Source: Actinomycetes bacterium (lineage in GTDB: Bacteria > Actinomycetota > Actinomycetes > Actinomycetales > Microbacteriaceae). From it: a DNA stretch of 64,000 nucleotides. Below, piece by piece: positions 11,178-19,976 of this stretch. The translations under genes and the position numbers were made by a program. The stretch is taken from positions 21,204-85,203 of the forward strand of contig JAEYVZ010000053.1 of the NCBI GenBank assembly GCA_023431405.1, in the 5' to 3' direction. The notes under the pieces were generated by a model that had not been told where the DNA came from, did not search any database, and saw only the letters and a list, made by a program, of their open reading frames with translations. Positions within the stretch are counted from its first letter, which is position 1. Every line of letters begins with the position of its first letter.

Positions 11178-12970
11178 TTCTTCTTCACCACCTTGGCTGA
11201 GAGGATGTCGGACGAATAACCGAGGAAGCGAATGCGCTCGGTCGAGCTCTGCGCGGGCACGAAGAAGAACAGCTGGTCGGCATAGGTGGTCGTGAAGCCC
11301 GTCGACGACTGACTCACTCCTGTCAGGGTCTTGACGACCGGGTTGCCCGGGTCGCCGTCGACCTTGATGACCGCATCCTCGTTCGTCGGCGTGACCGAGT
11401 CGTTCTCGTAGACGGTGACGGCCACGATCGCCCCGCTGTCGAGAGTGGCCATCGCCACCGGCGGTTCCTTGCCTGCCGTGGCGCTGAATGCGATCTTGCC
11501 GGTCTTCTCGCCGGTCTTGTTGAACTGCTCGACACGTGACGCGCGGTTGTCGGCGACGAGTGTGCGGAAGCTGTCTGATTCCTCATCGAAGAGCGCGGCG
11601 TACTCGCTCTTCTCACCCTTGTCGAGCACGTCGGCGTAGGCCTTGGCGAGATCCTGCGGAGGGATGATGAGGAACCGGTTGTCGGGCTGCACGAGCAGCG
11701 CACCCAGGTATTCGGGAGCGACGTTAAGGGTGGCGTCGGCGACGAGATTCGCCGTGTACGACAGCTTGTAGTCCGACCATGCGTCTTTCTGGGTGACGCT
11801 CATGATGGTCGCCACGGCGGTGTCAGGGTCTTCCACGACGGCGAAGAAGGTGCGCGGCCACCCCTCGAACGCCTCGGGCAGCAGGATCTTCAGCGCCTTG
11901 CTCGGAATGGCGGGAAGCGGATCGATCTCCTTGAGCTTCTCGCGCAGCTTGTAGTTGGTCGCGCGGGCTGCGAGCGCAGGGCCGTCGAGACGTTGACGGG
12001 CGACTCTCACGTCGTTCTTCTCATCCGCTGTGGCGACCGTCTCCGAGATGCGGGCGAGGATGCGCTCCGCCTGCGCTTCGGTCACTGCCGGCGGATCGTC
12101 CTGCCCCTCGGGCACGATGATCGTCTCGGTCGGGCTGGGAGTGGGTGAGGAGGAGAACTGCGGCCACGCGTCGGCAGAGCAGCCCGTCGCCAGCAGGGCG
12201 GTCACCGCGAGAGCGGGGACTGCGACGAGGGCGCGGCGCCCGGCCGGGAGCTGACGACGACGCCGGGGCGTGGCGCTGATGACCCCCTTGTCCGCCTCGG
12301 CGACGCTGAGATCGATGGGCTGGGTCGGCGCGACGGGAAGTCCTTTGCGCCGCGGACCGCGAGACCGGCGCGCGTGACGCACGCCGAGGATGTACAGCAC
12401 AATGCCGATCGCCAGCATGATGCCGCCCCCGACGATGAGGGGCCCCGCCCATGGCGTCGTCACTCCCGTCGGCCACGTGATGGACAGGTCGGCCGGGGCC
12501 GGCGCGGTGCCGTCGGATGCCACGAGCACGCTCATGTCGGCGGGAAGCTTCAACGGCGTGATCAGAACGTCCTCCTGCTGGAACTCGTCCACCCAGAGAT
12601 CCGACCCGACCGGAGAGGTCGGCGCCGGTGCACCCTCCTCCGAGGGGGCCGCGGCCGGAACGACCGCAGTCGAGATCTCACCGTCGGTCATGGTCACCTG
12701 TACGTAGTCGCTTCGGCTCAGCCACGCACGGAGGTCGTCGGTGCGGCCGTAGGCCGCGAAGATGTCGCCCTCGCCTTGCGCCCGCAGCGTCTGCGAGCCC
12801 GCGTGGTCTTGCAGGACGCTGCCGTCGATGAGCACGTACGGCGCGGCGTCTTCGACCTCGATCGCCTGCGTGTAGGTCTTCGGCCCCTGGAGCACGGTGC
12901 GCTGAGCGATGCCGGCACCGATCATGACCGTGGCGAGCACGAACGCCGCCACCGCCCAGACAAATCGCAC
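11174..12970 (-). CDS. Envelope protein with an internal lipoprotein-like signal
   Basis: 598 aa, not a family I can name. Residues 4-22 are a membrane anchor, followed by an extracytoplasmic region to about 172, a second membrane segment (176-197), a basic cytoplasmic stretch, and a third hydrophobic segment (246-263) ending in L-L-A-T-G-C with cysteine 264, a convincing lipobox. After it come a Ser/Pro/Thr-rich linker and an extracytoplasmic domain of about 300 residues. The whole looks like a small membrane protein joined in frame to a lipoprotein. GGAAGGTGACG lies before the ATG. It overlaps the thioredoxin-TPR gene downstream by four bases. The 170 bp upstream hold no other gene. Confidence 0.75.
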   Translation of the reverse strand: MRFVWAVAAFVLATVMIGAGIAQRTVLQGPKTYTQAIEVEDAAPYVLIDGSVLQDHAGSQTLRAQGEGDIFAAYGRTDDLRAWLSRSDYVQVTMTDGEISTAVVPAAAPSEEGAPAPTSPVGSDLWVDEFQQEDVLITPLKLPADMSVLVASDGTAPAPADLSITWPTGVTTPWAGPLIVGGGIMLAIGIVLYILGVRHARRSRGPRRKGLPVAPTQPIDLSVAEADKGVISATPRRRRQLPAGRRALVAVPALAVTALLATGCSADAWPQFSSSPTPSPTETIIVPEGQDDPPAVTEAQAERILARISETVATADEKNDVRVARQRLDGPALAARATNYKLREKLKEIDPLPAIPSKALKILLPEAFEGWPRTFFAVVEDPDTAVATIMSVTQKDAWSDYKLSYTANLVADATLNVAPEYLGALLVQPDNRFLIIPPQDLAKAYADVLDKGEKSEYAALFDEESDSFRTLVADNRASRVEQFNKTGEKTGKIAFSATAGKEPPVAMATLDSGAIVAVTVYENDSVTPTNEDAVIKVDGDPGNPVVKTLTGVSQSSTGFTTTYADQLFFFVPAQSSTERIRFLGYSSDILSAKVVKKK

Positions 12971-13140
12971 GAATCGTCACCTTCCCGCACCTGCGCCCAG
13001 CGCGCAGAGCTGTACGAGTGCATAATCGACGTTCCAGACTAGCGAAACGACCTGAATGTCGCCCGGGAGGGGGTGGCGGAACCTCGAAAGCGCACCCTTC
13101 GTGCGTAATGTGATCGTCAACCAACGCAGAGAGTCACCAC

Positions 13141-14220
13141 GTGAAGATCCAGCATCCTTTCCGCACCGCCCTCGTCGCCACCTTGGGTGTGGGAGTCGGC
13201 ATCATGCTCATCGCGAGCTTCCAGACCCTGTCGACAGTTCTGCTGTACGTGGGGACGGCCTTGTTCCTCGCGCTGGGTCTCGACCCGCTGGTCTCCTGGC
13301 TCGCTCGACGCGGGCTCCCCCGCTGGGCGGCGCTGCTGGTGACATTCGCCGCCGTGCTGGCCGTGTTCGCCGGCATCGTGCTCATGGTGGTCCCGATCAT
13401 CGTCAGGCAGATCACACAGCTCATCACCGAGATCCAGAAGCTCGTCACGAACGCGGTGAACGGCAAGTGGGATCCGGTCGCCGCCGCCAAGGACTGGCTC
13501 CACGAGACCTTCCCCCTGCTGAACGTCGACCAGGTGTTCGACTGGGTCTCCGACTGGTACGCGTCGATCGACCTCGGCAACCTCGGCACCGTCGTAGGTG
13601 AGAGCGTCGTGGCGCTCGGCGCCGCGATCATCGCCGGCACCACGGGGGCGATCATCGTGCTCATCCTGACGATCTACTTCACATCGTCGACGCCCTCCCT
13701 GAAGGCGGCGGTGTACCAGCTCGTGCCGGCATCCAAGCGCGCCCGATTCATCGACCTCTCGGAGCAGATCACCGCGTCCGTCGGCTACTACGTGATGGGA
13801 CAGGCAACCCTGGGATTCATCAACGGCGCGCTGAGTGCCGTCTTCCTCACGATCATCCAGGCTCCGTTCCCGGCCGTCCTCGCCGTCATCGCGTTCTTCT
13901 TCTCGCTGATCCCCCTCGTCGGCACGCTGACCGGTTCGATCATCATCGTGCTCACGTGCCTCATTCCCGGGCTGGGGTCGCCGGTCACGGCGCTCATCGC
14001 GCTGATCTGGTACGTCATCTACATGCAGGTCGAGGCGTATCTGCTCTCGCCGCGCATCATGAACCGCGCGGTGTCGGTGCCGGGGGCCCTGGTGGTCATC
14101 GCCGCTCTCGCGGGCGCGTCGCTCGGTCAGCTGCTCGGAGCGCTGGTGGCGATCCCGGTCGCCGCGAGCATCCTGATCATCTATCGGCAGGTCGTGATCC
14201 CGAGGCAGAACGAGCTGTAG
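13141..14220 (+). CDS. AI-2E family transporter
   Basis: A multi-spanning inner-membrane permease of the AI-2E/PerM family, 359 aa, starting with GTG. About eight hydrophobic segments: two near the N-terminus (residues 10-35 and 55-90), an amphipathic and soluble stretch (95-150), then segments from about 160 to 345 including a long glycine-rich region. Substrates of this family are mostly unproven; some members export autoinducer-2, others behave as sodium/proton antiporters, so the name is only a family label. It stands alone, convergent with a hydrolase gene 42 bp away. Confidence 0.88.
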   Translation: MKIQHPFRTALVATLGVGVGIMLIASFQTLSTVLLYVGTALFLALGLDPLVSWLARRGLPRWAALLVTFAAVLAVFAGIVLMVVPIIVRQITQLITEIQKLVTNAVNGKWDPVAAAKDWLHETFPLLNVDQVFDWVSDWYASIDLGNLGTVVGESVVALGAAIIAGTTGAIIVLILTIYFTSSTPSLKAAVYQLVPASKRARFIDLSEQITASVGYYVMGQATLGFINGALSAVFLTIIQAPFPAVLAVIAFFFSLIPLVGTLTGSIIIVLTCLIPGLGSPVTALIALIWYVIYMQVEAYLLSPRIMNRAVSVPGALVVIAALAGASLGQLLGALVAIPVAASILIIYRQVVIPRQNEL

Positions 14221-14260
14221 GAGCGGAAGCGCTCGAGACGCGCGCGCTGCCCCGCGGCAG
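14221..14260. terminator. Two short hairpins between convergent genes
   Basis: GAGCG-GAAG-CGCTC (14221-14234) and CTGCC-CCGC-GGCAG (14247-14260) fill the 42-bp gap between convergent genes. Neither has a T-run, so this is a weak terminator candidate. Confidence 0.3.
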
Positions 14261-14262
14261 GA

Positions 14263-14973
14263 TCAGTCGTCCCACTCCAGCGGCAGGGGCAGGGCGTCTG
14301 GGTTCACCGCTGCAACGATCTCGGTGAGAACGCGACGCGTCTGGTTCTCACCGACCCACAGATGCTTGCCGCCCTCCACCGCGATGATCGTCGCGTGCGG
14401 AATCGACGCGAATCGCCGACGCGCCTCCTCGGGCCGCAGGTAGTCGTCGAACTCAGGCACCACCACGACGACGCGGCGCCGGTCCCCCGCCCACGCCGCA
14501 ACCTCTTCATCCGTCGCGCGATGCAGGGGCGGCGAGAGCAGGATGATGCCTTCCACGTCGTGGTCGCGCCCGTACTTCAGGGCGAGCTCGGTGCCGAACG
14601 ACCAGCCGACAAGCCACGGGCGCGGCAGGCCTCGCTCACGCACGAAATCCATGGCCGCAGCGACATCGAAGGCCTCCGCCGCACCGCCGTCGAACTGCCC
14701 CTCGCTCGTCCCGCGCGGGGAGGTCGTGCCTCGGGTGTTGAAGCGGAGGACTGCGAGGTCGGCCAAGGCGGGCAACCGTCCCGCCGCCTTCCGCAGGATA
14801 TGCGAGTCCATGAACCCACCGGCGGTCGGAAGCGGGTGAAGCGTCACCAGCGTCGCCGCCGGCGTTCCCTCGCGCGGCGTGGCGAGCTCCCCCACCAGCG
14901 TGAGCCCGTCGAGCGTGTGGAGCTCGATCTCCTCACGATGTGCCGGCAGCAGCACCGGTCCCCTGATCTCCAT
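14263..14973 (-). CDS. Alpha/beta hydrolase
   Basis: 236 aa from the ATG at 14973. A compact alpha/beta hydrolase: nucleophile S125 in G-W-S-F-G, a candidate acid in the P-E-F-D-D stretch near residue 180, and a late histidine in G-K-H-L-W (about 209). It resembles the short dienelactone-hydrolase-like proteins with unknown natural substrate. The start shares one base with the stop of the upstream zinc-site gene (TGATG), indicating translational coupling; an ATG 18 bases further upstream is also possible but would overlap that gene more. Substrate cannot be assigned. Confidence 0.85.
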   Translation of the reverse strand: MEIRGPVLLPAHREEIELHTLDGLTLVGELATPREGTPAATLVTLHPLPTAGGFMDSHILRKAAGRLPALADLAVLRFNTRGTTSPRGTSEGQFDGGAAEAFDVAAAMDFVRERGLPRPWLVGWSFGTELALKYGRDHDVEGIILLSPPLHRATDEEVAAWAGDRRRVVVVVPEFDDYLRPEEARRRFASIPHATIIAVEGGKHLWVGENQTRRVLTEIVAAVNPDALPLPLEWDD

Positions 14974-15263
14974 CAGCCGATCCTCCAACATGGGTTGTGC
15001 CAGTGACGGCGTGCGGCGAGATCCGCGGCGTCTCCCAGGACGCCGTCAGCGCGCCACACGACGACATGCGCGGTGCCCGGAACGACATCGCGCCCGCAGC
15101 CGGGGCAGGTGTACGTCTTCTTCGCCTGTGCGGCAGAGACGGGCTGCACCATCCACTCGACGCCGCGACGCGTCTCCGTGCGCTTCCATCCGCTGATGAG
15201 ACGGTCCAGCGCATCGCTTGACCGCTCTCCGCCGTCGCGACGACGGCGGTTCGATCTCGGCAT
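14973..15263 (-). CDS. Small zinc-site protein
   Basis: 96 aa. A basic N-terminus (about 30 residues) precedes a compact candidate metal site: C-P-G-C-G in the middle and H-W-H-N-P-C-W near the C-terminus, which could give a four-ligand zinc site resembling an HNH or treble-clef ribbon, without clear nuclease residues. Databases often label relatives as ATP/GTP-binding, which nothing here supports. It lies five bases after the transglycosylase stop and overlaps the hydrolase start by one base, so it is the middle gene of a three-gene minus-strand unit. Function unknown. Confidence 0.8.
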   Translation of the reverse strand: MPRSNRRRRDGGERSSDALDRLISGWKRTETRRGVEWMVQPVSAAQAKKTYTCPGCGRDVVPGTAHVVVWRADGVLGDAADLAARRHWHNPCWRIG

Positions 15264-15267
15264 CGCG

Positions 15268-16008
15268 TCAATACCAGCCTTTGCGCTGCGAGTGATCCCA
15301 CGCGCCGCACGGTGTGCCGTAACGACCCTTGATGTACCCGATGCCCCAACTGATCTGGGTGGCGGGGTTCGTCTCCCAATCGGCGCCGGCGCTGGCCATC
15401 TTGTTGCCGGGAAGCGCCTGCGGGATGCCGTATGCGCCGCTGGAGCGGTTGTATGCGTTCACACGCCAGCCCGACTCCTTCTTCCACAGCGCGACCAAGC
15501 AGGCGAACTGATCGTCACCCCAACCGCGGCCGGTCACCATCTCATAGGCGATCGCCTGTGCGCTGCCGGGATCGGGCGAGACGAACGGCGGACGCCACCC
15601 CGACGAGGCACCCGAACCTGAGCCCGACGCGCCCTGTCCCCCTGCAACAGGTGTCTGCGTGGGCGTCGGCTTGGGCTTCACGTAGACGGTGAAGTTCATT
15701 CCCTCGCGTCCCAGGTCGTCGGACGCTTCGGACGCTGCGATGAACGCCTGCGCGTCGGCGATGGAACTCGCGTACAGCGACACCGGATCGAGCTCAGCGG
15801 CTTCGGCGCGGTTCGTCGTCGTCGCGAGCGGGAGAATGTATGCGCCCGCGAAAGCGGCTGCGGCGAAAGCAGCGAAGACGGAGGTGAGACGTCGGCGACG
15901 AGACCACCGAGCGGGCTCCGACGAACTACGCCGCGGCCCGCTCACGGCCGCCGATCGGGCCGCGGGCGACCGGCGCATAGTCGGAATCAGCTCGCCATCA
16001 GAAGTCAC
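15268..16008 (-). CDS. Secreted lytic transglycosylase-like protein
   Basis: About 246 aa from the GTG at 16008; a longer form to 16068 is possible. An arginine-rich cytoplasmic start is followed by a hydrophobic export segment, then a Pro/Thr and Gly/Ser linker. The C-terminal domain has W-K-K-E-S-G-W with the likely catalytic glutamate, G-A-Y-G-I-P-Q, and a final cysteine-containing W-D-H-S-Q stretch, typical of the SLT-like aggregation-promoting-factor domain of actinobacteria. It probably cleaves peptidoglycan outside the membrane. TAGAAT at 16019-16024 is a good -10 ten bases before the GTG, giving a nearly leaderless mRNA. Confidence 0.85.
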   Translation of the reverse strand: MTSDGELIPTMRRSPAARSAAVSGPRRSSSEPARWSRRRRLTSVFAAFAAAAFAGAYILPLATTTNRAEAAELDPVSLYASSIADAQAFIAASEASDDLGREGMNFTVYVKPKPTPTQTPVAGGQGASGSGSGASSGWRPPFVSPDPGSAQAIAYEMVTGRGWGDDQFACLVALWKKESGWRVNAYNRSSGAYGIPQALPGNKMASAGADWETNPATQISWGIGYIKGRYGTPCGAWDHSQRKGWY

Positions 16009-16064
16009 AGTGACAGCGATTCTACCTGGGCCCGTCGCCGCATGCCACGAGCCGTGGCGCGGTG

Positions 16065-16628
16065 TCACCCGACAGCCAGCATCACCTCGGTGACGGCATC
16101 CAGCACGGCATCCACCTGCTGCTCGTCGTAACCGTGCCGCTGCATACGGAACGCGACGGTGCGCACCTGCTCCACCGTCAGTTGCTCGCCCGTCTCGAGG
16201 TAGCGCGCGATACGGTCGGCGACGAGGTCGACCTCATCGATCCGGTATCCGTACCGAAGACGCCCGGTACGCCGGAATCGCGCTCCCTCGGGACGGCTGA
16301 GGCGGTCGAGCACCTCCTGGGCGAGCTTGCGGGACGACCCGACCCACGCCCTGGCGCCCGCGCGCGAGAGAGCCTGGTCGCGCTCCCTCGCGGCGAACGC
16401 GTCTTCGATGCGGCCCATTGCCGCGTCGACCGCGTCGATACGGTATCCGCGCTTCACCAGCGGAAACGCGCACTGCCGGATGTCGGCAGAAGTGATCGCG
16501 TCGGGCGCGTCGGACTCGAACGAATCGCGAGCCCGCTGCAGGAACGCATCGACGCGCGCTGGATCGTAACCGCGCTCGCGTCCCGTGGTCAGCGGGAAGG
16601 GCAGAGCCCCACGCTCTGTCGTGGTCAT
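16065..16628 (-). CDS. DivIVA-repeat protein
   Basis: 187 aa built from four copies of a DivIVA/Wag31-type signature: R-G-Y-D-P-A-R-V-D-A-F near residue 19, R-G-Y-R-I-D-A-V-D-A near 60, Y-G-Y-R-I-D-E-V-D-L near 122, and H-G-Y-D-E-Q-Q-V-D-A near 163. The true DivIVA N-terminal lipid-binding domain followed by a long coiled coil is absent, so this is a DivI1A-repeat protein rather than Wag31 itself. The ATG overlaps the cdsA stop (ATGA), which ties it to phospholipid synthesis. Binding of membrane or of a cell-division partner is inference. Confidence 0.85.
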   Translation of the reverse strand: MTTTERGALPFPLTTGRERGYDPARVDAFLQRARDSFESDAPDAITSADIRQCAFPLVKRGYRIDAVDAAMGRIEDAFAARERDQALSRAGARAWVGSSRKLAQEVLDRLSRPEGARFRRTGRLRYGYRIDEVDLVADRIARYLETGEQLTVEQVRTVAFRMQRHGYDEQQVDAVLDAVTEVMLAVG

Positions 16629-17647
16629 ACAGCCGCCAATGGAGAGAGAAGGAAGTACATCGCCAGCGCCACAGCCGTCGACGGAAGGATGGAGTCGAGG
16701 CGGTCGAGCACCCCGCCATGGCCGGGAAGCCACGAGCTCATGTCCTTGATGCCGAGATCGCGCTTGATCATGGACTCTCCGAGATCGCCGACCGTCGCGG
16801 ACGCGAGGATGGCCACCCCGAACACAACCGCAGCCCAGATCGGGATCTGCAGCACGAAGATGCCGTAGGCGACCGACGCGGCGATCGCCAGGACCGCTGC
16901 GCCGGCGAACCCCTCCCATGTCTTCTTCGGGCTGATGCGGGGCGCCATCGGGTGCTTCCCGAAGGCGAGCCCCGACGCGTAGGCACCCACGTCGGCGACG
17001 ACCGCCACGACCACCATCGCCAGCAGCCAGTACTGTCCGCCCTCCTGGCGCAGGAGGACGAGGGTCAGGCTCGCGAGGAACGCGACGTACAACGGCACGA
17101 AGCCGGCCACCAGAACGTCGGAGAGCACGTCGCCGTACAACCGCCCGTCGCGGGCTGCCATCTGTGCGACCATGCGCCAGACGATGAGGAACGCGACCGC
17201 CGCGAAGGTGGCCACCCAGTGTGTCCAATGCCCTTCGAGGAACCCGGCGACCATGATGACCAGCGCCATCGCCATCTGAGGCCACACGTCGACCCGGCGC
17301 CCGGCAGCCTGAAGCGCACGTGAGAACTCGAACACACCGAGCAGGCACGCCGGGATGGCGAAGATCAGGAACAGCGACTTCACGAACAGGAGCGAACCCA
17401 GAACCGCGGCGCCGATAGCGACGCCGCTGAGGATCGCCAGGAGGAGATTGCGCCCCGTCTTGGCGTTGATCCGCTCATTGACCTGTTCGAAGTCGGCCCG
17501 TGCGCGCTCGATCTGGTGCTCGAACTCAGTCCGCGCCGCACGCACATGAGACTGCAGCGACGACGGATCCACATCGTGGCTGCGCCGCGCACCGGGACGA
17601 GTGCGAGACGACTCCCCCGCTCCGGCCTCCTGCGAAGGATCGGTCAT
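16625..17647 (-). CDS. cdsA: Phosphatidate cytidylyltransferase CdsA
   Basis: Makes CDP-diacylglycerol from phosphatidate and CTP, the branch point for phospholipids. 340 aa. The CdsA signature is near the C-terminus: S-A-T-V-G-D-L-G-E-S and a K-R-D-L-G-I-K-D run, then H-G-G-V-L-D-R-L-D-S. About eight membrane segments begin near residue 68. Before them is a soluble extension with a charged helix (about 30-65) that looks coiled-coil; E. coli CdsA has none. It follows frr by five bases and overlaps the DivIVA-repeat gene by four, so pyrH-frr-cdsA and the repeat protein form a unit. Confidence 0.96.
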   Translation of the reverse strand: MTDPSQEAGAGESSRTRPGARRSHDVDPSSLQSHVRAARTEFEHQIERARADFEQVNERINAKTGRNLLLAILSGVAIGAAVLGSLLFVKSLFLIFAIPACLLGVFEFSRALQAAGRRVDVWPQMAMALVIMVAGFLEGHWTHWVATFAAVAFLIVWRMVAQMAARDGRLYGDVLSDVLVAGFVPLYVAFLASLTLVLLRQEGGQYWLLAMVVVAVVADVGAYASGLAFGKHPMAPRISPKKTWEGFAGAAVLAIAASVAYGIFVLQIPIWAAVVFGVAILASATVGDLGESMIKRDLGIKDMSSWLPGHGGVLDRLDSILPSTAVALAMYFLLSPLAAV

Positions 17648-17652
17648 GGGAA

Positions 17653-18207
17653 TCAGACCTCGAGAAGTTCGGCCTCTTTGCGCTTGAGCGCCTCATCAAT
17701 CTCGTCGACGTGCGCGCGCGTGATCGCATCGAGCTCCTTCTCCGCGCGGGCGAGGTCGTCTTCGCCGACCTCGCTCTTGAGCGCGTCGAGCTCGTCCTTC
17801 GACTTGCGGCGGATACCCCGGAGGTGCACCTTGGCATCCTCACCCTTCGAACGCACGAGCTTGACGTACTCCTTGCGGCGGTCGGCGGTGAGTTCCGGCA
17901 TCGTCACGCGGACGATGTTGCCGTCGTTCGTGGGGTTCGCGCCCAGATTGGGGGTGTCACGGATCGCCTGCTCGATGGCCTTCAAGGCGGACTTGTCATA
18001 GGGCGTCACCACGAGCGTGCGCGCTTCCGGGTTGTTCAGCGACGCAAGCTGTGCCAGCGGCGTGGGCGAGCCGTAGTAGTCGACCAGGATCTTCTGGAAC
18101 AGCTGCGGGTTCGCGCGTCCGGTGCGTACGGTCGCGAAGTCTTCCTTCGCAGCTTCCACTGCCCGGTCCATTCGTGCGGTCGCGTCTGCCAGGGTCTCGG
18201 CGATCAC
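17653..18207 (-). CDS. frr: Ribosome recycling factor
   Basis: Splits post-termination ribosomes together with EF-G. 184 aa from the GTG at 18207. A GTG two codons earlier (18213) is in frame, but GGAG sits five bases before the 18207 GTG and the resulting V-I-A-E-T-L N-terminus matches the family. The whole protein is typical: a helical bundle with the R-T-G-R-A-N-P signature near residue 30 and the charged D-D-L-A-R-A-E region near the C-terminus. It lies between pyrH (56 bp upstream) and cdsA (5 bp downstream), the standard actinobacterial order. Confidence 0.97.
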   Translation of the reverse strand: MIAETLADATARMDRAVEAAKEDFATVRTGRANPQLFQKILVDYYGSPTPLAQLASLNNPEARTLVVTPYDKSALKAIEQAIRDTPNLGANPTNDGNIVRVTMPELTADRRKEYVKLVRSKGEDAKVHLRGIRRKSKDELDALKSEVGEDDLARAEKELDAITRAHVDEIDEALKRKEAELLEV

Positions 18208-18263
18208 GGTCACTCCATTCGTCGTTGCTACTCGTTGAGTCTACTGCCCGGGAGGACAGCGCC

Positions 18264-18983
18264 TCAGACGGTGACCAGCGTGCCGATCGACTCGCCCAGG
18301 AGCGCACTGGTCACGTTGCCCCTCGGCTCCATGCCGAACACGCGCATATCGATCTTGTTGTCCATGCACAGACTGAACGCGGTGGAGTCCACCACCTTGA
18401 GGCCGCGCTGGAGCGCGTCATTGTATGTGAGACGGTCGAGCTTGACCGCCGTGGGGTCCTGGTGAGGGTCCGCGGTGTAGACGCCGTCGACGCCGTTCTT
18501 GGCGACGAGCACTTCGTCGGCCCCGATCTCCAGTGCGCGCTGCGCGGCCACCGTGTCGGTGGAGAAGTACGGAAGGCCGGCACCGGCGCCGAAGATCACG
18601 ATGCGCCCCTTTTCCATGTGACGCTCAGCTCGGCGCGGGATGTAGGGCTCCGCTACCTGTGTCATCGAGATCGCCGACTGCACGCGTGTGGCGGCACCGG
18701 CTTGCTCGAGGAAGTCCTGGAGGGCGAGGGCGTTCATGACCGTTCCCAGCATGCCCATGTAATCGGCGCGACCGCGATCCATGCCCCGCTGGCTGAGTTC
18801 GGCACCACGGAAGAAGTTGCCGCCGCCGACGACGATCGCGATCTCGACGCGGTCGACCGCCTGAGCGATCTCACGGGCGATCTGGCTCACGACGTCGGGA
18901 TTCACTCCGAGCTGGCCACCCCCGAATGCTTCTCCAGAAAGCTTCAGAAGGACGCGGCGGCGCCGCGGGCTCGATTCGGTCAC
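18264..18983 (-). CDS. pyrH: Uridylate kinase
   Basis: Phosphorylates UMP to UDP, amino-acid-kinase fold, hexameric in bacteria. 239 aa from the GTG at 18983, chosen because AGAGGAA lies five bases before it and the protein reaches the conserved [10 protein letters not shown] motif quickly. Other landmarks are V-G-G-G-N-F-F-R-G, the G-M-L-G-T-V-M-N stretch, and D-T-V-A-A-Q near residue 160. It is separated from tsf by a clear terminator, so it probably has its own promoter in the 86-bp gap or depends on read-through. Confidence 0.96.
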   Translation of the reverse strand: MTESSPRRRRVLLKLSGEAFGGGQLGVNPDVVSQIAREIAQAVDRVEIAIVVGGGNFFRGAELSQRGMDRGRADYMGMLGTVMNALALQDFLEQAGAATRVQSAISMTQVAEPYIPRRAERHMEKGRIVIFGAGAGLPYFSTDTVAAQRALEIGADEVLVAKNGVDGVYTADPHQDPTAVKLDRLTYNDALQRGLKVVDSTAFSLCMDNKIDMRVFGMEPRGNVTSALLGESIGTLVTV

Positions 18984-19027
18984 GGAGTTCCTCTCGACGT
19001 TTGCAGGATAGCGAATGGCGGGCATCG

Positions 19028-19062
19028 AAAAGGGGCCCGCATCGTGACGATGCAGGCCCCCC
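19028..19062 (-). terminator. Intrinsic terminator after tsf
   Basis: Read on the minus strand: GGCCCC with GGGGCC (6 bp), one mismatch, GCATCG with CGATGC (6 bp), loop of 3, then TTTT. It ends the rpsB-tsf transcript, eight bases past the tsf stop. Confidence 0.8.
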
Positions 19063-19069
19063 TTCGGAC

Positions 19070-19897
19070 TTACGCGCCGACCTTGAAGCGGGCGAAGTCT
19101 GTGATCGTGATGCCGGCGTTCTTGGCGACCTGGGCCACGGACTGCTTGTTGTCCTTGGCGTAGTCCTGATCGAGCAGAGCGACCTGCTTGAAGAAGGCAC
19201 CGACGCGCCCCTCGACGATCTTCGGCAGCGCCGCTTCCGGCTTGCCCTCGTTGCGCGAGATCTCAGTGACGATCTGGCGCTCCTTCTCGACCTCGTCCTC
19301 GGGGACGTCCTCGCGCGAGAGGTAGGTCGGGTTCGCGAACGAGATGTGCTGTGCGATGCTGCGCGCGGTCTCCGCGTCGTCACCCGTGTAGGCGACGACG
19401 ACGCCGATCTGCGGCGGGAGATCCTTGCTCGTCTTGTGCAGGTAGATCTCGAAGGCGTCGCCGGAGAGCGTACGCACCCGGCGCAGCTCGACCTTCTCAC
19501 CGATGATGGCGGCCTCGTCGGCGATGAGCTCGGCGACGGTCTGGCCGTTGGCGTCGGCGGACAGCGCGGCCTCGGCGGAGTCGGCACCGACTGCGGCGGC
19601 AGCGGCGAGCACCTTGTCGGCAAGCGCGATGAAGCGATCGTTCTTCGCAACGAAGTCGGTCTCGGTGTTGAGCTCGATGATCGTCACCTTGCCGCCGTTC
19701 TCGACCGCGGCGACGAGGCCCTCGCTGGTCGAGCGGTCAGCGCGCTTGGCGTTGCCCTTCGCGCCCTTGAGACGCAGGATCTCGACGGCCTTCTCGAGGT
19801 CGCCATCAGCTTCCTCGAGCGCCTTCTTGGTGTCGACCATGCCCGTGCCGAGCTGCTCGCGCAGAGCCTTGATGTCGGCGATGGTGAAGTTTGCCAT
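19070..19897 (-). CDS. tsf: Elongation factor Ts
   Basis: Nucleotide exchange factor for EF-Tu. 275 aa. The N-terminal UBA-like domain carries [17 protein letters not shown], and the core has the [12 protein letters not shown] motif (about residue 80) that contacts EF-Tu. AGGAGCC lies before the ATG. It follows rpsB by 79 bp and ends at an intrinsic terminator. Nothing is unusual in its length or order. Confidence 0.98.
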   Translation of the reverse strand: MANFTIADIKALREQLGTGMVDTKKALEEADGDLEKAVEILRLKGAKGNAKRADRSTSEGLVAAVENGGKVTIIELNTETDFVAKNDRFIALADKVLAAAAAVGADSAEAALSADANGQTVAELIADEAAIIGEKVELRRVRTLSGDAFEIYLHKTSKDLPPQIGVVVAYTGDDAETARSIAQHISFANPTYLSREDVPEDEVEKERQIVTEISRNEGKPEAALPKIVEGRVGAFFKQVALLDQDYAKDNKQSVAQVAKNAGITITDFARFKVGA

Positions 19898-19976
19898 AGG
19901 TGGCTCCTAGTCGTGTTGTCGTCTGATGCTCCGGCGCCCCGCCGAGGTGGCGGAGCGCCGGAGCGAGTCGGTGTGC

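Noticed and set aside
18208..18213. GTG at 18213 as the frr start
   Set aside because: It would leave no room for GGAG as a Shine-Dalgarno; the GTG two codons later is correctly spaced and matches family N-termini.
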